Below, piece by piece: positions 1 through 9,455 of a stretch of 64,000 nt of DNA (positions are counted from its first letter, which is position 1; each line of letters begins with the position of its first letter). This stretch comes from JBMNMS01 sp050953445 (GTDB lineage Bacteria > Bacillota > Clostridia > Peptostreptococcales > Anaerovoracaceae), in contig JBMNMS010000002.1 of the NCBI GenBank assembly GCA_050953445.1, forward strand, positions 372,001 through 436,000, written 5' to 3'. The translations under genes and the position numbers were made by a program. The notes under the pieces are model-generated. The model was not told where the DNA came from. It worked only from the letters and a program-made list of their open reading frames with translations, and did not search any database.

Positions 1-78
1 GAAAAATATATTAGTGATTTGCGTGAGCAAATTTTGAAAGCGCTGGAAGAAGATACAATTATAAATATTGAATTCTAA
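1..78 (+). CDS. brxC: C-terminal end of BrxC-like BREX ATPase (partial)
   Basis: An open frame enters from the left edge and ends at TAA 76-78, leaving 25 residues (…YISDLREQILKALEED…). The fragment is too short to carry a motif. I assign it by position: in type I BREX operons the large P-loop protein BrxC lies directly upstream of pglX, and the gap to pglX here is only 11 bp. The charged, helical end is compatible with a BrxC C terminus but does not prove it. Confidence 0.55.
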   Translation, partial: EKYISDLREQILKALEEDTIINIEF

Positions 79-89
79 GGGGTATTAAG

Positions 90-3000
90 ATGGATAAGAC
101 CGCAGTTAAAAACTTTTCAATCTGGGCGAGAAATAAGCTCATTGCAGATATTAAATATAAGGCTGGACTACTTGGGATTACGAAAAAGGAAATCAAAGCT
201 CCCCTTCCTCAATCAACACAAACAGTTAAGTTTTTTGATATTGGAAGTAAAGAACCATATTCTATATCCGGATCAGCTATTGAGCAGCGTAGAAAGTTGG
301 CTGATTTGATAAACAGCAAAGCAAAAGAAAGCAACTATGCTACCGCATATAAAAGTGTTATTGAGGAAGTAGCATACACCTGGTTCAACAGGCTTATCGC
401 TATACGGTTTATGGAAGCAAATGATTATCTACCTACTAGAGTAAGGGTATTATCTTCAGAAAGCGACGGAAAACTTGAACCAGATCTTGTAACTCACGCA
501 CTAGATATAGACCTTGGCTATACTGCCTATGAAAAAGATAAAATAGCCCAGTTGAAACATGAAAATAAACTGGATGAGCTTTTTCGTATGCTTTTTATCA
601 AACAGTGCAATGCCCTAAATGATAATCTGCCAGAGCTTTTTGAGAAAACCAATGATTATACAGAACTCTTACTTAATGTGTCTTTTACAGATAAAGAAGG
701 TGTGGTTTATCACCTGGTCAACGACATAGCAGAGGACGATTTCAATGTATCCAAAGAAGGGCAAGTAGAGATAATAGGCTGGCTTTATCAGTATTACAAT
801 ACTGAGCCAAAGCAAGAAGTATTTGATGGTCTTAAGAAAAACAAAAAGATTACAAAAGATAAGATACCTGCAGCAACTCAGTTATTTACTCCTCACTGGA
901 TAGTTCGTTATATGGTAGAAAATTCTTTAGGACGCTTATGGATCGAAGGCCATCCTAATGAAGATTTGAAATCGAACTGGAAATATTACCTTGACGAGGC
1001 AGAACAAGAACCAGAAGTAATAGAAAGACTAAAAGAAATACGACAGGCTAATAGGATTGAATCGCCGGAAGAGATTCGTCTAATTGATCCTTGCATGGGA
1101 AGTGGGCATATCCTGGTATATGCCTTTGATGTACTTATGCAAATTTATGAAAGCGAAGGCTATGCTCCAAGAGATGCTGCCAGGTTAATATTAGAAAAGA
1201 ATATCTATGGGTTAGATATAGATAAAAGGGCTTATCAACTTGCTTATTTCTCTTTAATGATGAAAGCAAGACAGTACAACAGGCGTATTATAAGCGAAGA
1301 AATAAGTCCACAAATATATCAACCGGCAGGTTTCCCTGAAGGTGAAGAATATGGCTCACTCGTAAAAGTGGATGTACTTCCACCGAAGCCTGTTGAAAAG
1401 ACAGGACAATTGAGCCTTGAAGATATCGCTTATGACTTGCAGTTGAATGCTTGGAACTTTAAGAGACTACTTTCACAGAAATATGATGTGGTTGTAACAA
1501 ATCCTCCCTATATGGGGAATTCAGGTATGGGCACAAAGATGTCAGATTTTGTGAAGAGAAACTACCCTGATAGTAAGAGCGACCTTTTTGCCGTATTTAT
1601 TGAAAAGTGCAGTGAACTGCTAAAAACCACGGGTTATCAAGCTATGATCACGCAACACGCTTGGATGTTTTTGTCTAGTTATGAGAAGTTAAGGAATAAG
1701 CTGCTAAAAAAAGATATAGTTAATATGGTACATCTTGGTGCGAGGGCGTTTGAAGAAATTGGCGGCGAGGTCGTACAGACAACTGCTTTTGTGTTGACGA
1801 AACGTAGAACCACTGACTTCAAGGGTGCTTATGTGCGCTTAGTGGATTACAATAGCCAAGATACAAAAGAGGAAACTTTCTTGGCGGGAAGCGATCTCTA
1901 TACAGCAAGCCCAGAGAACTTCGAGAAGATACCTGGTAGCCCAGTAGCGTATTGGGTGAGTGACAATATGCTTAAAGCGTTTAAGCATAGACTTATAGCT
2001 GATGTTGCTGCACCTAGAGCAGGTCTCGCAACTGGAGATAATACGATTTACCAGAGATTTTGGTATGAGGTGGATTTTGACAAAATAGGTTTTGGATATA
2101 CAGACATTGAGCAGACTAAGTCTGGTTTACACAAGTGGTTTCCTTGTGATAGTGGTGGTGATTTTAGGAAATGGGCTACAAACAACGAATATGTTGTAAA
2201 TTGGGAAAAAGATGGTCAAGAAATACGAAATCATCGAAATGCGGCTGGTAAACTAGCTGCTAGGCCACAAAACGCTCAATTTTATTTTAAAAGAGGATTG
2301 ACCTGGAATAAATTAAGCTCTTCGCGTTTTTCAGTTAAATATAAAGAAAAAGGATCGATCTATGACGATACAAGTCGTTCAGCATTTCCAAACGAAGGAA
2401 GTAATCTTTACAATATTCTTGGTTTATTGTGTTCCTGTGTGAGTTTTGAATATTTGAAAGCACTTAACCCTACTATGAGTTTTACCAATTCTGACATTGA
2501 ACGTATACCATATATACCTTCAGAGCAAAAAGGAGTGATGGTGAACGAATTGGTTTCTGAGAATATTTCTCTTTCTCATATGGATTGGGACTCATTTGAA
2601 ACATCTTGGGATTTCAAGAAACACCCGCTGCTTACTGGTGAACGTACTGTAGATACTGCATTTGCCAAATGGAAGCATGAAGCAACAGAGTGCTTTGAAA
2701 CACTAAAAACCAATGAAGAAGAACTTAACCGTATCTTCATCGACATCTACGGCCTCCAAGATGAGCTAACTCCCGAAGTGGCTAATAAAGATGTAACCGT
2801 CGCTTATATTTATGACAAAAAGGAAGATATCCCTGAAAGCATGAAAGGTAATGCTTATGTTTTGACAAAATCAGAAGTTATTAAATCCTTTATATCCTAC
2901 GCCATTGGCTGCATGCTTGGTCGCTACTCCCTTGATATAGAAGGGCTTGCCTATACCGGGGGCGACTGGGATGATAGTAAATACAAAACCTTCATTCCTG

Positions 3001-3605
3001 ATTCAGACAATATAATCCCTATTACTGATGAAGAATACTTTTCTGATGATGTATTAGGTATGTTTGTTGATTTTGTTAGAAAAGTATATGGACACGAAAC
3101 CCTTGAAGAAAACCTTGATTTTATTGCTGAAGCATTAGGTAGTAAAGGTAGTAGTTCAAGAGTGATTATTCGTAATTATATCCTTAAAGATTTCTATAAG
3201 GATCATATTAAAACATACCAGAAAAGGCCTATTTATTGGCTTTTTGATAGTGGAAAACAAAATGGATTTAAAGCTTTAATTTATATGCATCGTTATGATG
3301 AGAATACTATAGGAAATCTTCGTATTGAATACCTCCATAAGATACAAAGAATATATGAAAATGAAATTTTAGTTACACAAGATATTATTGATAATAGTAG
3401 TAATGCTAGGGAAGTGGCTGCCGCGAATAAAAGGAAAGATAAACTGATTAAACAGCTGCAAGAAACCAAGGAATATGATGAAAAGATAGCCCATCTGGCT
3501 TTATCTAGAATATCTATTGACCTGGATGATGGAGTAAAAGTTAATTATGAAAAAGTCCAGACAGATAGAAATGGTAAGAAATATGATGTTCTATCAAAAA
3601 TATAA
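90..3605 (+). CDS. pglX: BREX-1 adenine-specific DNA methyltransferase PglX (BrxX)
   Basis: A 1171-residue N6-adenine methyltransferase, the usual size for PglX. In BREX it methylates a non-palindromic site on host DNA as the self mark and is also needed for phage exclusion. The SAM-binding motif DPCMGSGH lies near residue 333 and the catalytic motif NPPYMG near residue 471, the order expected for this gamma-type class. The long C-terminal part (about 580-1171) carries the target-recognition and BREX-specific regions. The ATG follows GGGG with good spacing. It is third in the operon (brxC, pglX, pglZ, brxL visible) and 18 bp before pglZ. No frameshift or truncation is seen, although phase-variable pglX genes are known in other strains. 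Confidence 0.95.
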   Translation: MDKTAVKNFSIWARNKLIADIKYKAGLLGITKKEIKAPLPQSTQTVKFFDIGSKEPYSISGSAIEQRRKLADLINSKAKESNYATAYKSVIEEVAYTWFNRLIAIRFMEANDYLPTRVRVLSSESDGKLEPDLVTHALDIDLGYTAYEKDKIAQLKHENKLDELFRMLFIKQCNALNDNLPELFEKTNDYTELLLNVSFTDKEGVVYHLVNDIAEDDFNVSKEGQVEIIGWLYQYYNTEPKQEVFDGLKKNKKITKDKIPAATQLFTPHWIVRYMVENSLGRLWIEGHPNEDLKSNWKYYLDEAEQEPEVIERLKEIRQANRIESPEEIRLIDPCMGSGHILVYAFDVLMQIYESEGYAPRDAARLILEKNIYGLDIDKRAYQLAYFSLMMKARQYNRRIISEEISPQIYQPAGFPEGEEYGSLVKVDVLPPKPVEKTGQLSLEDIAYDLQLNAWNFKRLLSQKYDVVVTNPPYMGNSGMGTKMSDFVKRNYPDSKSDLFAVFIEKCSELLKTTGYQAMITQHAWMFLSSYEKLRNKLLKKDIVNMVHLGARAFEEIGGEVVQTTAFVLTKRRTTDFKGAYVRLVDYNSQDTKEETFLAGSDLYTASPENFEKIPGSPVAYWVSDNMLKAFKHRLIADVAAPRAGLATGDNTIYQRFWYEVDFDKIGFGYTDIEQTKSGLHKWFPCDSGGDFRKWATNNEYVVNWEKDGQEIRNHRNAAGKLAARPQNAQFYFKRGLTWNKLSSSRFSVKYKEKGSIYDDTSRSAFPNEGSNLYNILGLLCSCVSFEYLKALNPTMSFTNSDIERIPYIPSEQKGVMVNELVSENISLSHMDWDSFETSWDFKKHPLLTGERTVDTAFAKWKHEATECFETLKTNEEELNRIFIDIYGLQDELTPEVANKDVTVAYIYDKKEDIPESMKGNAYVLTKSEVIKSFISYAIGCMLGRYSLDIEGLAYTGGDWDDSKYKTFIPDSDNIIPITDEEYFSDDVLGMFVDFVRKVYGHETLEENLDFIAEALGSKGSSSRVIIRNYILKDFYKDHIKTYQKRPIYWLFDSGKQNGFKALIYMHRYDENTIGNLRIEYLHKIQRIYENEILVTQDIIDNSSNAREVAAANKRKDKLIKQLQETKEYDEKIAHLALSRISIDLDDGVKVNYEKVQTDRNGKKYDVLSKI

Positions 3606-3623
3606 AGGAAAGGAGGATGTGAA

Positions 3624-6146
3624 ATGGCTGAACTAAGTTTAAAACAAATTACAGATAAACTAAATCAGGAGTTTTCTGGTGATACTCGAAAATTAGTTTT
3701 TTGGTATGATGATAAAGCTGACTTTATAGAAGATATCAATACCATAGAGCTTTTAAATGCAAAAATAATACATTTGGAAAAAGATAATCAGTTTTACATT
3801 AAACACTTTCTGGAAAGAGTGGATAAAACAAGTAACTATTTAATATATGCTCCTTTTCCACGCCCTCATGTAAGGGATAACCATTTAGAAGATACTCTGC
3901 TTTATTCAAAGCAATTTGTTGCTGATAGGGCTTCACTTCTAACCCTTGATTTAGGTATCGATCAAAAATATAAGCCGGTTATAGAAAAATATATCAAATT
4001 CTTCAGAGCTAAAGATCGAACACAAAAATTTTATGATCTAGAAATCGAGAACTTTACAAAAGAGAGTATAGAAGTGGCTTTGATGAGTGTTTTATGCAAA
4101 ACAAAAATAGCCTTTTTCGATGAAGTAGTTCGTGTTGTTCTGACTGAAGATAGTCTTGATGAAAATAAATATATTGAAGAATTCGATAAATATGATTTAC
4201 TAGATGCCTTCTGGCGCCTTTGTGAGGAACACTACGGTTATACCGACGTTAAACCAAGCCTGGAGAAGCTTATACTAACAATGTTTGTTACATATTCTGA
4301 AAAGTACCTCCAGGATAAGTTACCACAATCGTGGAAAAATTTTCTGTCTTATAAATCCGGTAATATCATAGCTTTTATGGATAACTTGATGAACAATATT
4401 TTGTATCGGGATAAATATGATAACTTATCAGGATATGTAGAGAATAATTTACAGGTTAAAAAGACATTAGAGCAATTTGAACCGGAATTGCTGGTTAAAT
4501 TTGATGCTTTTGAATCTATAGACCATATATTGATTACTTGGATAACTGAGCGTCTTTTAAATGAAGATTTGGGAGCCAAGTTATCTGATCTTACCATAGT
4601 TGATATTTGTAGAGAACGACGCAAAGGACATTTTGCTGACTCTTATCGTTCTGAATATCATTTGCTGGAAAGTGCCTACCATGTAATAGGAGCGGCTACT
4701 TATCAAAGCGAAACTAGTCTTCAAGAAGCTTTTAAACGGTATATTGAGGATGATTATAAAATAGATCAACAGTATCGTAAGTTTTATTTCAATTATGACC
4801 TAATAGATGAAAATGTAATTTTCGAAAAACTACGTGACTTGGTTGAAAATAGTTACTCAAATAAATACCTATCTAATGCTATCTACAGCTGGAATGAGGG
4901 AATTATTAAGGAAAAGTTCACGTCTACCCTACCCTATCAAAAGAACTTTTACAGAAAGTATGTGGACACTAGCAAGGATAGGGTTGTTGTAATAATTTCT
5001 GATGCAATGCGTTATGAAGTGGGGCAATCACTTTTTGAAAAGCTTAATAATGACGAAAAATGCACACCTGATTTTGATGCTATGGTCAGTGTTCTCCCCT
5101 CTTATACCAGGCTTGGTATGGGCGCGCTTCTGCCCCATAAAACTTTGGAACTGACTGAAGATTATAAAGTTCTTGTAGATGGACTGCCAAGTGATTCATT
5201 AAAGCAGCGAGAAGTAATTCTTCAAGATTATGAACCGAATAGTAAATGTATTCAGTTTGATGATCTTAAACTTATGAAGAAGACAGAGCTAAGAGAGGTA
5301 TTTACGGGCATGGATGTAGTCTATGTATATCATAATCAGATAGATGCCCGGGGGGATAAATTGGTTACTGAAAATGAGGTTTTTACAGCCTGTTATGAAG
5401 CGATTGAAGAAATCTTTACTTTTATTAAACGTATCTCTAGCAACGCTAATACCCATCACTTTGTAATAACAGCTGACCATGGCTTTATATATAAGAGAGA
5501 TAAGCTACAGGAAACAGATAAAATAAGCCATATTGCAGATAAAGGCGCTTTTGTTAGTCGCAGGTTCATCGTTTCTCAGGATGCACTAAAAGATGACGGT
5601 ATTATCTCCTACCCTTTAAGCAATATTTTAAATAATACTTATTCAAGAATGGTTACATTGCCTATAAGCTCACATGTTTTTAAAGTAGCTGGTGGTGGAC
5701 AAAATTATGTTCATGGTGGCTCGTCTCCCCAAGAAATGATTATTCCAATTATTGATGTAAAGGTAGAAAAGGGTCATGCTGAGACAAAACCAGCTCAAAT
5801 AATGCTGGTAAGCATGGCGCAGAAGATAACTAATCTAATTACATCATTGGATTTTATCCAATCTGAAGCTGTTAGTGATGTTATCAAAGAAACCAATTAT
5901 AGGATATTCTTCATTTCTGAAGATAATGAAAAGATTTCTAATGAATGTATTTATGTTGCTGATAAAAAAGATGCTGATCCAAGCAAAAGGATTTTTAGGC
6001 TTAGATTCAATTTTAAAAATAAGCAATACGATAAAACAAAGCAATACTACTTGGTAGCTTATGATGAGAGAAATGATATAGAAGTATTGCGTCATGGTGT
6101 TGTAATGGATATTGCCTTTGCCGATGACTTTGGCTTCATTTTATAA
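3624..6146 (+). CDS. pglZ: BREX-1 phosphatase-domain protein PglZ
   Basis: An 840-residue PglZ, the signature protein of all BREX systems. The C-terminal half is an alkaline-phosphatase-like fold: a metal-binding SDAMRYE segment near residue 459, TADHGF near 616, and the family-typical HGGSSPQEMIIP segment near 695. The N-terminal 450 residues are helical and without a named catalytic motif. The start ATG is preceded by AAAGGAGG. It is cotranscribed with pglX and brxL. Its biochemical role in BREX is not settled; it works with BrxB, BrxC and PglX in modification and exclusion complexes. Confidence 0.95.
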   Translation: MAELSLKQITDKLNQEFSGDTRKLVFWYDDKADFIEDINTIELLNAKIIHLEKDNQFYIKHFLERVDKTSNYLIYAPFPRPHVRDNHLEDTLLYSKQFVADRASLLTLDLGIDQKYKPVIEKYIKFFRAKDRTQKFYDLEIENFTKESIEVALMSVLCKTKIAFFDEVVRVVLTEDSLDENKYIEEFDKYDLLDAFWRLCEEHYGYTDVKPSLEKLILTMFVTYSEKYLQDKLPQSWKNFLSYKSGNIIAFMDNLMNNILYRDKYDNLSGYVENNLQVKKTLEQFEPELLVKFDAFESIDHILITWITERLLNEDLGAKLSDLTIVDICRERRKGHFADSYRSEYHLLESAYHVIGAATYQSETSLQEAFKRYIEDDYKIDQQYRKFYFNYDLIDENVIFEKLRDLVENSYSNKYLSNAIYSWNEGIIKEKFTSTLPYQKNFYRKYVDTSKDRVVVIISDAMRYEVGQSLFEKLNNDEKCTPDFDAMVSVLPSYTRLGMGALLPHKTLELTEDYKVLVDGLPSDSLKQREVILQDYEPNSKCIQFDDLKLMKKTELREVFTGMDVVYVYHNQIDARGDKLVTENEVFTACYEAIEEIFTFIKRISSNANTHHFVITADHGFIYKRDKLQETDKISHIADKGAFVSRRFIVSQDALKDDGIISYPLSNILNNTYSRMVTLPISSHVFKVAGGGQNYVHGGSSPQEMIIPIIDVKVEKGHAETKPAQIMLVSMAQKITNLITSLDFIQSEAVSDVIKETNYRIFFISEDNEKISNECIYVADKKDADPSKRIFRLRFNFKNKQYDKTKQYYLVAYDERNDIEVLRHGVVMDIAFADDFGFIL

Positions 6147-6163
6147 GAGGGGGTGTTTATAAA

Positions 6164-8302
6164 TTGAGCGAATTTGAAAATAAATTTGATGTAATAGAGA
6201 TAGAAGAGTTTGAGGATGACTTTGATCTTGTGGAAGAAGAAAAGCCACATATTGAAAATACGGTAAATGTAGATAAGCAATTAAATGACAAGCTTAATGA
6301 GGTTTTCGCCGGAAAGATAGTTCGTAAAGATTTAACTAAAAAAATCAAGGAGGGTGCCAATGTTCCTGTTTATGTACTTGAATATTTATTAGGAATGTAT
6401 TGTGCAACTACTGACGAAGAAGCTATCTTAGAAGGCGTTAATAATGTAAAAAATATTTTAGCTGAAAACTTTGTTCGCCCAGATGAAGCGCAAAAGATTA
6501 TATCTAAGTTAAGAGAGCGGGGAAGCTATACTGTAATTGATAAAGTAGCAGTAAAATTGAATTATCGCCAGGATATTTATGAGGCGGAATTTTCCAATTT
6601 GGGTATTAAAAATGTGTCTATTGCTCCCAAATACGCCTCTGATTTTGAAAGACTTCTAAGCGGCGGGATTTGGTGTATTGTTCAACTGGAATATTATTAT
6701 GATGAAGCTGATAAAAGCCGCATTCCCTTTATAATCTCAAAACTTACCCCCATCCAGATGCCAAACCTTGATATGAAAGAGGTCCTTGAAGGCAGAAACA
6801 AATTTACTAAGGATGAGTGGATTGACGTTCTTTTGCGCTCTATAGGTATGGAACCTCTAAGATTTGACTTAAGGGTAAAGATGCTCCTATTAGCTCGGAT
6901 GATTCCACTTGTTGAAAATAATTTTAACTTATGCGAATTAGGACCAAGAGGGACAGGTAAATCCCATGTATATAAAGAGATCTCCCCTAACAGCATTTTA
7001 GTATCCGGTGGGCAGACGACAGTTGCCAATCTTTTTTACAATATGGCGAATAAAACTGTGGGATTAGTAGGTATGTGGGATTGTGTCGCTTTTGATGAAG
7101 TAGCAGGGATAACCTTTAAAGATAAAGATGGCATTCAAATTATGAAAGACTATATGGCATCGGGATCATTTTCCAGGGGTAAGGAAGAAAAGAATGCTTC
7201 CGCATCCATGGTTTTCGTTGGTAACATAAATCAGAGTGTTGATGTTTTGCTTAAGACATCTCATTTATTTGATCCATTCCCAGAGGCTATGGCCTATGAT
7301 AGTGCCTTTTTTGATAGGATGCATTGTTATTTGCCAGGCTGGGAAATACCTAAATATAGGCCTGATTTTTTTACCAATGAATACGGTTTTATTACCGATT
7401 ACCTGGCAGAGTTTTTAAGGGAATTGAGAAAAACTTCTTATGCAGATTCTTTGGACAAGTATTATAAGCTTGGTAATAATCTAAATCAGCGTGACGTTAT
7501 TGCTGTAAGAAAAATGATTTCCGGCTTGATTAAGCTCATTTACCCAAACGGAAAATTTGGGAAGAAGGATGTTGAAGAAATCCTGCGATTTGCCCTGGAA
7601 AGTCGACGCCGCGTCAAAGAGCAATTGAAAAAAATTGGTGGTATGGAATTTTATGATGTTAATTTTTCTTATATAGATAACGAAACTTTCACAGAGGAAT
7701 TTGTACCAGTTCCAGAACAAGGTGGCGGCAAATTGATTCCAGAAGGACTCCATAAGCCAGGACAAGTTTATACGGTAAGCAGAGGCAAATCAGGCATGCT
7801 GGGTGTTTTTAAACTTGAGACGGAAATGGTTACCGGTTCCGGAAAATTTGAAAGGACAGGTATAGGATCTGACCGCGAAGCAAAAGAGTCCATTGACACT
7901 GCCTACAGATATCTTAAAGCCAATAGCAAGAACATAAGCGGAACCATAAGCACAACAACAAAGGATTATCTAATGCATCTACAGGATCTAAATGGTATAG
8001 GTATTACTAATCAGCTATCTTTATCTGCTCTTGTAGCCTTGTGCTCTGCAGCTCTTCATAAACCTGTTATTAGCAGCTTAGCAATCTTAGGTAATTTAAG
8101 CATTAGTGGGACGATTATAAAAGTTGATGAATTAGCCAATGTATTGCAAGTTTGTCTGGATAGCGGGGCAAAGAAAGTTCTTCTGCCAATAACTTCAGCA
8201 AACGACATGGCATCAGTGCCACCGGAATTAATGGGTAAATTTAATTTAATATTTTATCAATCTCCTGAAGACGCGGTGTTTAAAGCATTGGGGGTGGAGT
8301 AG
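6164..8302 (+). CDS. brxL: BREX-1 AAA+/Lon-like protein BrxL
   Basis: A 712-residue BrxL. I use a TTG start at 6164, preceded by GAGGGGGTG; no ATG gives a better N terminus. The AAA+ core has Walker A GPRGTGKS near residue 261 and a Walker B-like VAFDEVAG near 309. The C-terminal 130 residues resemble a Lon protease domain (LSLSALVALCSAAL, then SISGTIIKVDELANVL). The position where Lon proteases carry the catalytic lysine is alanine in my alignment by eye, so proteolysis is doubtful. That agrees with the view that BrxL acts as a DNA-binding, MCM-like ring rather than a protease. It ends 4 bp before the SIR2 gene. Confidence 0.93.
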   Translation: MSEFENKFDVIEIEEFEDDFDLVEEEKPHIENTVNVDKQLNDKLNEVFAGKIVRKDLTKKIKEGANVPVYVLEYLLGMYCATTDEEAILEGVNNVKNILAENFVRPDEAQKIISKLRERGSYTVIDKVAVKLNYRQDIYEAEFSNLGIKNVSIAPKYASDFERLLSGGIWCIVQLEYYYDEADKSRIPFIISKLTPIQMPNLDMKEVLEGRNKFTKDEWIDVLLRSIGMEPLRFDLRVKMLLLARMIPLVENNFNLCELGPRGTGKSHVYKEISPNSILVSGGQTTVANLFYNMANKTVGLVGMWDCVAFDEVAGITFKDKDGIQIMKDYMASGSFSRGKEEKNASASMVFVGNINQSVDVLLKTSHLFDPFPEAMAYDSAFFDRMHCYLPGWEIPKYRPDFFTNEYGFITDYLAEFLRELRKTSYADSLDKYYKLGNNLNQRDVIAVRKMISGLIKLIYPNGKFGKKDVEEILRFALESRRRVKEQLKKIGGMEFYDVNFSYIDNETFTEEFVPVPEQGGGKLIPEGLHKPGQVYTVSRGKSGMLGVFKLETEMVTGSGKFERTGIGSDREAKESIDTAYRYLKANSKNISGTISTTTKDYLMHLQDLNGIGITNQLSLSALVALCSAALHKPVISSLAILGNLSISGTIIKVDELANVLQVCLDSGAKKVLLPITSANDMASVPPELMGKFNLIFYQSPEDAVFKALGVE

Positions 8303-8306
8303 AGAG

Positions 8307-9455
8307 ATGAATATGGATAGATTTGGAGAGATTGTGGAAGAAATAAACAAGAATTTGGGATGCACAAATCAAAACTGGTTATTTGGTGCAGGCATCAGCC
8401 ATAATGCTAATGTCCCATTGATGATTAGCTTGACAGAACGTGTTGCGGCAATGTTGCCAGAAGATGAAACAAAATCGATTTACGAAGGTATAACAGAGGA
8501 TTTACATAATAATTTTCATATTGAACACGTTTTGAGTCACTTGGGTGATCATATAGCAATTGCAGAAAGATCAAAACATCAAAAGACTACAATTAACGGT
8601 AATAGTTATGAAGCAATAAAATTACGTAAACTACATTCGACAATTATCGAATCAATAGGTGAAACAGTAAGGTATGGATATCGGAAATTTAATATAGATG
8701 GTGAAGATTCTGAAGAAATTGGTAGCATGAATAAGCCAATTATTAAAATTGATGACCATCTAAGTTTTGCTGAAACACTATTAGAAACACATGCAAATTT
8801 ATTGAAAAGATCATCAATAACTATTTTTACTACGAATTATGATACTTTAATAGAAGATGCTTTTTCATTGATTAATGTGGAAGTTAATGATGGTTTTGTT
8901 GGAGCAGCGATAGGATTCTGGAAACCTGAACTGTCATATAAAAAACAAACCGGCATAAATGTAGTAAAATTGCATGGTTCTGTTGATTGGATAAGCGATG
9001 AACATAAAGGTCTACTTAGAACAAGATATGGAACGAACTATAATTTGAGCAATTCAGAAGTTCTAATTTATCCACAAGCAACTAAATATGTTGAAACACA
9101 AAAGGATCCGTTTGCAAATCTTTTTACTGAGTTTCGGCAAAAAATCAATTCAAAAGAGGATAATGTTTTGATTGTATGTGGTTATAGTTTTGGTGATGAA
9201 CATATTAATACTGAGATTTATCAAGCTCTTAGTCAAGAGAATAACAAGACCACTCTAATTGTTTTTGCAAAAGAAAAAAATGCTTTTTTAGAAAAATTAT
9301 TGGATAAAAATCAATTTGGGAATAAAGTATACATTGCTTCTAGTAAAGGAATCTATCATGGAGATAATTCTCTAATTTCTCGTATCGATGGAGAAAGTTA
9401 TGATTGGTGGAAATTTGAAGGTATGATTTCCTTTTTAAAGGATGGTGAAATATAA
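8307..9455 (+). CDS. SIR2-family NAD-binding defence protein
   Basis: A 382-residue protein with the SIR2 core: GAGIS near residue 27 (NAD-binding loop), TTNYDTLIEDA near 174, KLHGSVDW with the likely catalytic histidine near 221, and CGYSFGDEH near 292. Defence SIR2 proteins usually cleave NAD+ and starve the infected cell; that activity is inferred here. Only 4 bp separate it from brxL, and its TAA is followed directly by the ATG of the HerA gene, so all are very likely one transcript. The SIR2 plus HerA pair is a described stand-alone anti-phage system. Either ATG 8307 or ATG 8313 could be the start; the upstream GTGGAG favours the first. Confidence 0.9.
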   Translation: MNMDRFGEIVEEINKNLGCTNQNWLFGAGISHNANVPLMISLTERVAAMLPEDETKSIYEGITEDLHNNFHIEHVLSHLGDHIAIAERSKHQKTTINGNSYEAIKLRKLHSTIIESIGETVRYGYRKFNIDGEDSEEIGSMNKPIIKIDDHLSFAETLLETHANLLKRSSITIFTTNYDTLIEDAFSLINVEVNDGFVGAAIGFWKPELSYKKQTGINVVKLHGSVDWISDEHKGLLRTRYGTNYNLSNSEVLIYPQATKYVETQKDPFANLFTEFRQKINSKEDNVLIVCGYSFGDEHINTEIYQALSQENNKTTLIVFAKEKNAFLEKLLDKNQFGNKVYIASSKGIYHGDNSLISRIDGESYDWWKFEGMISFLKDGEI

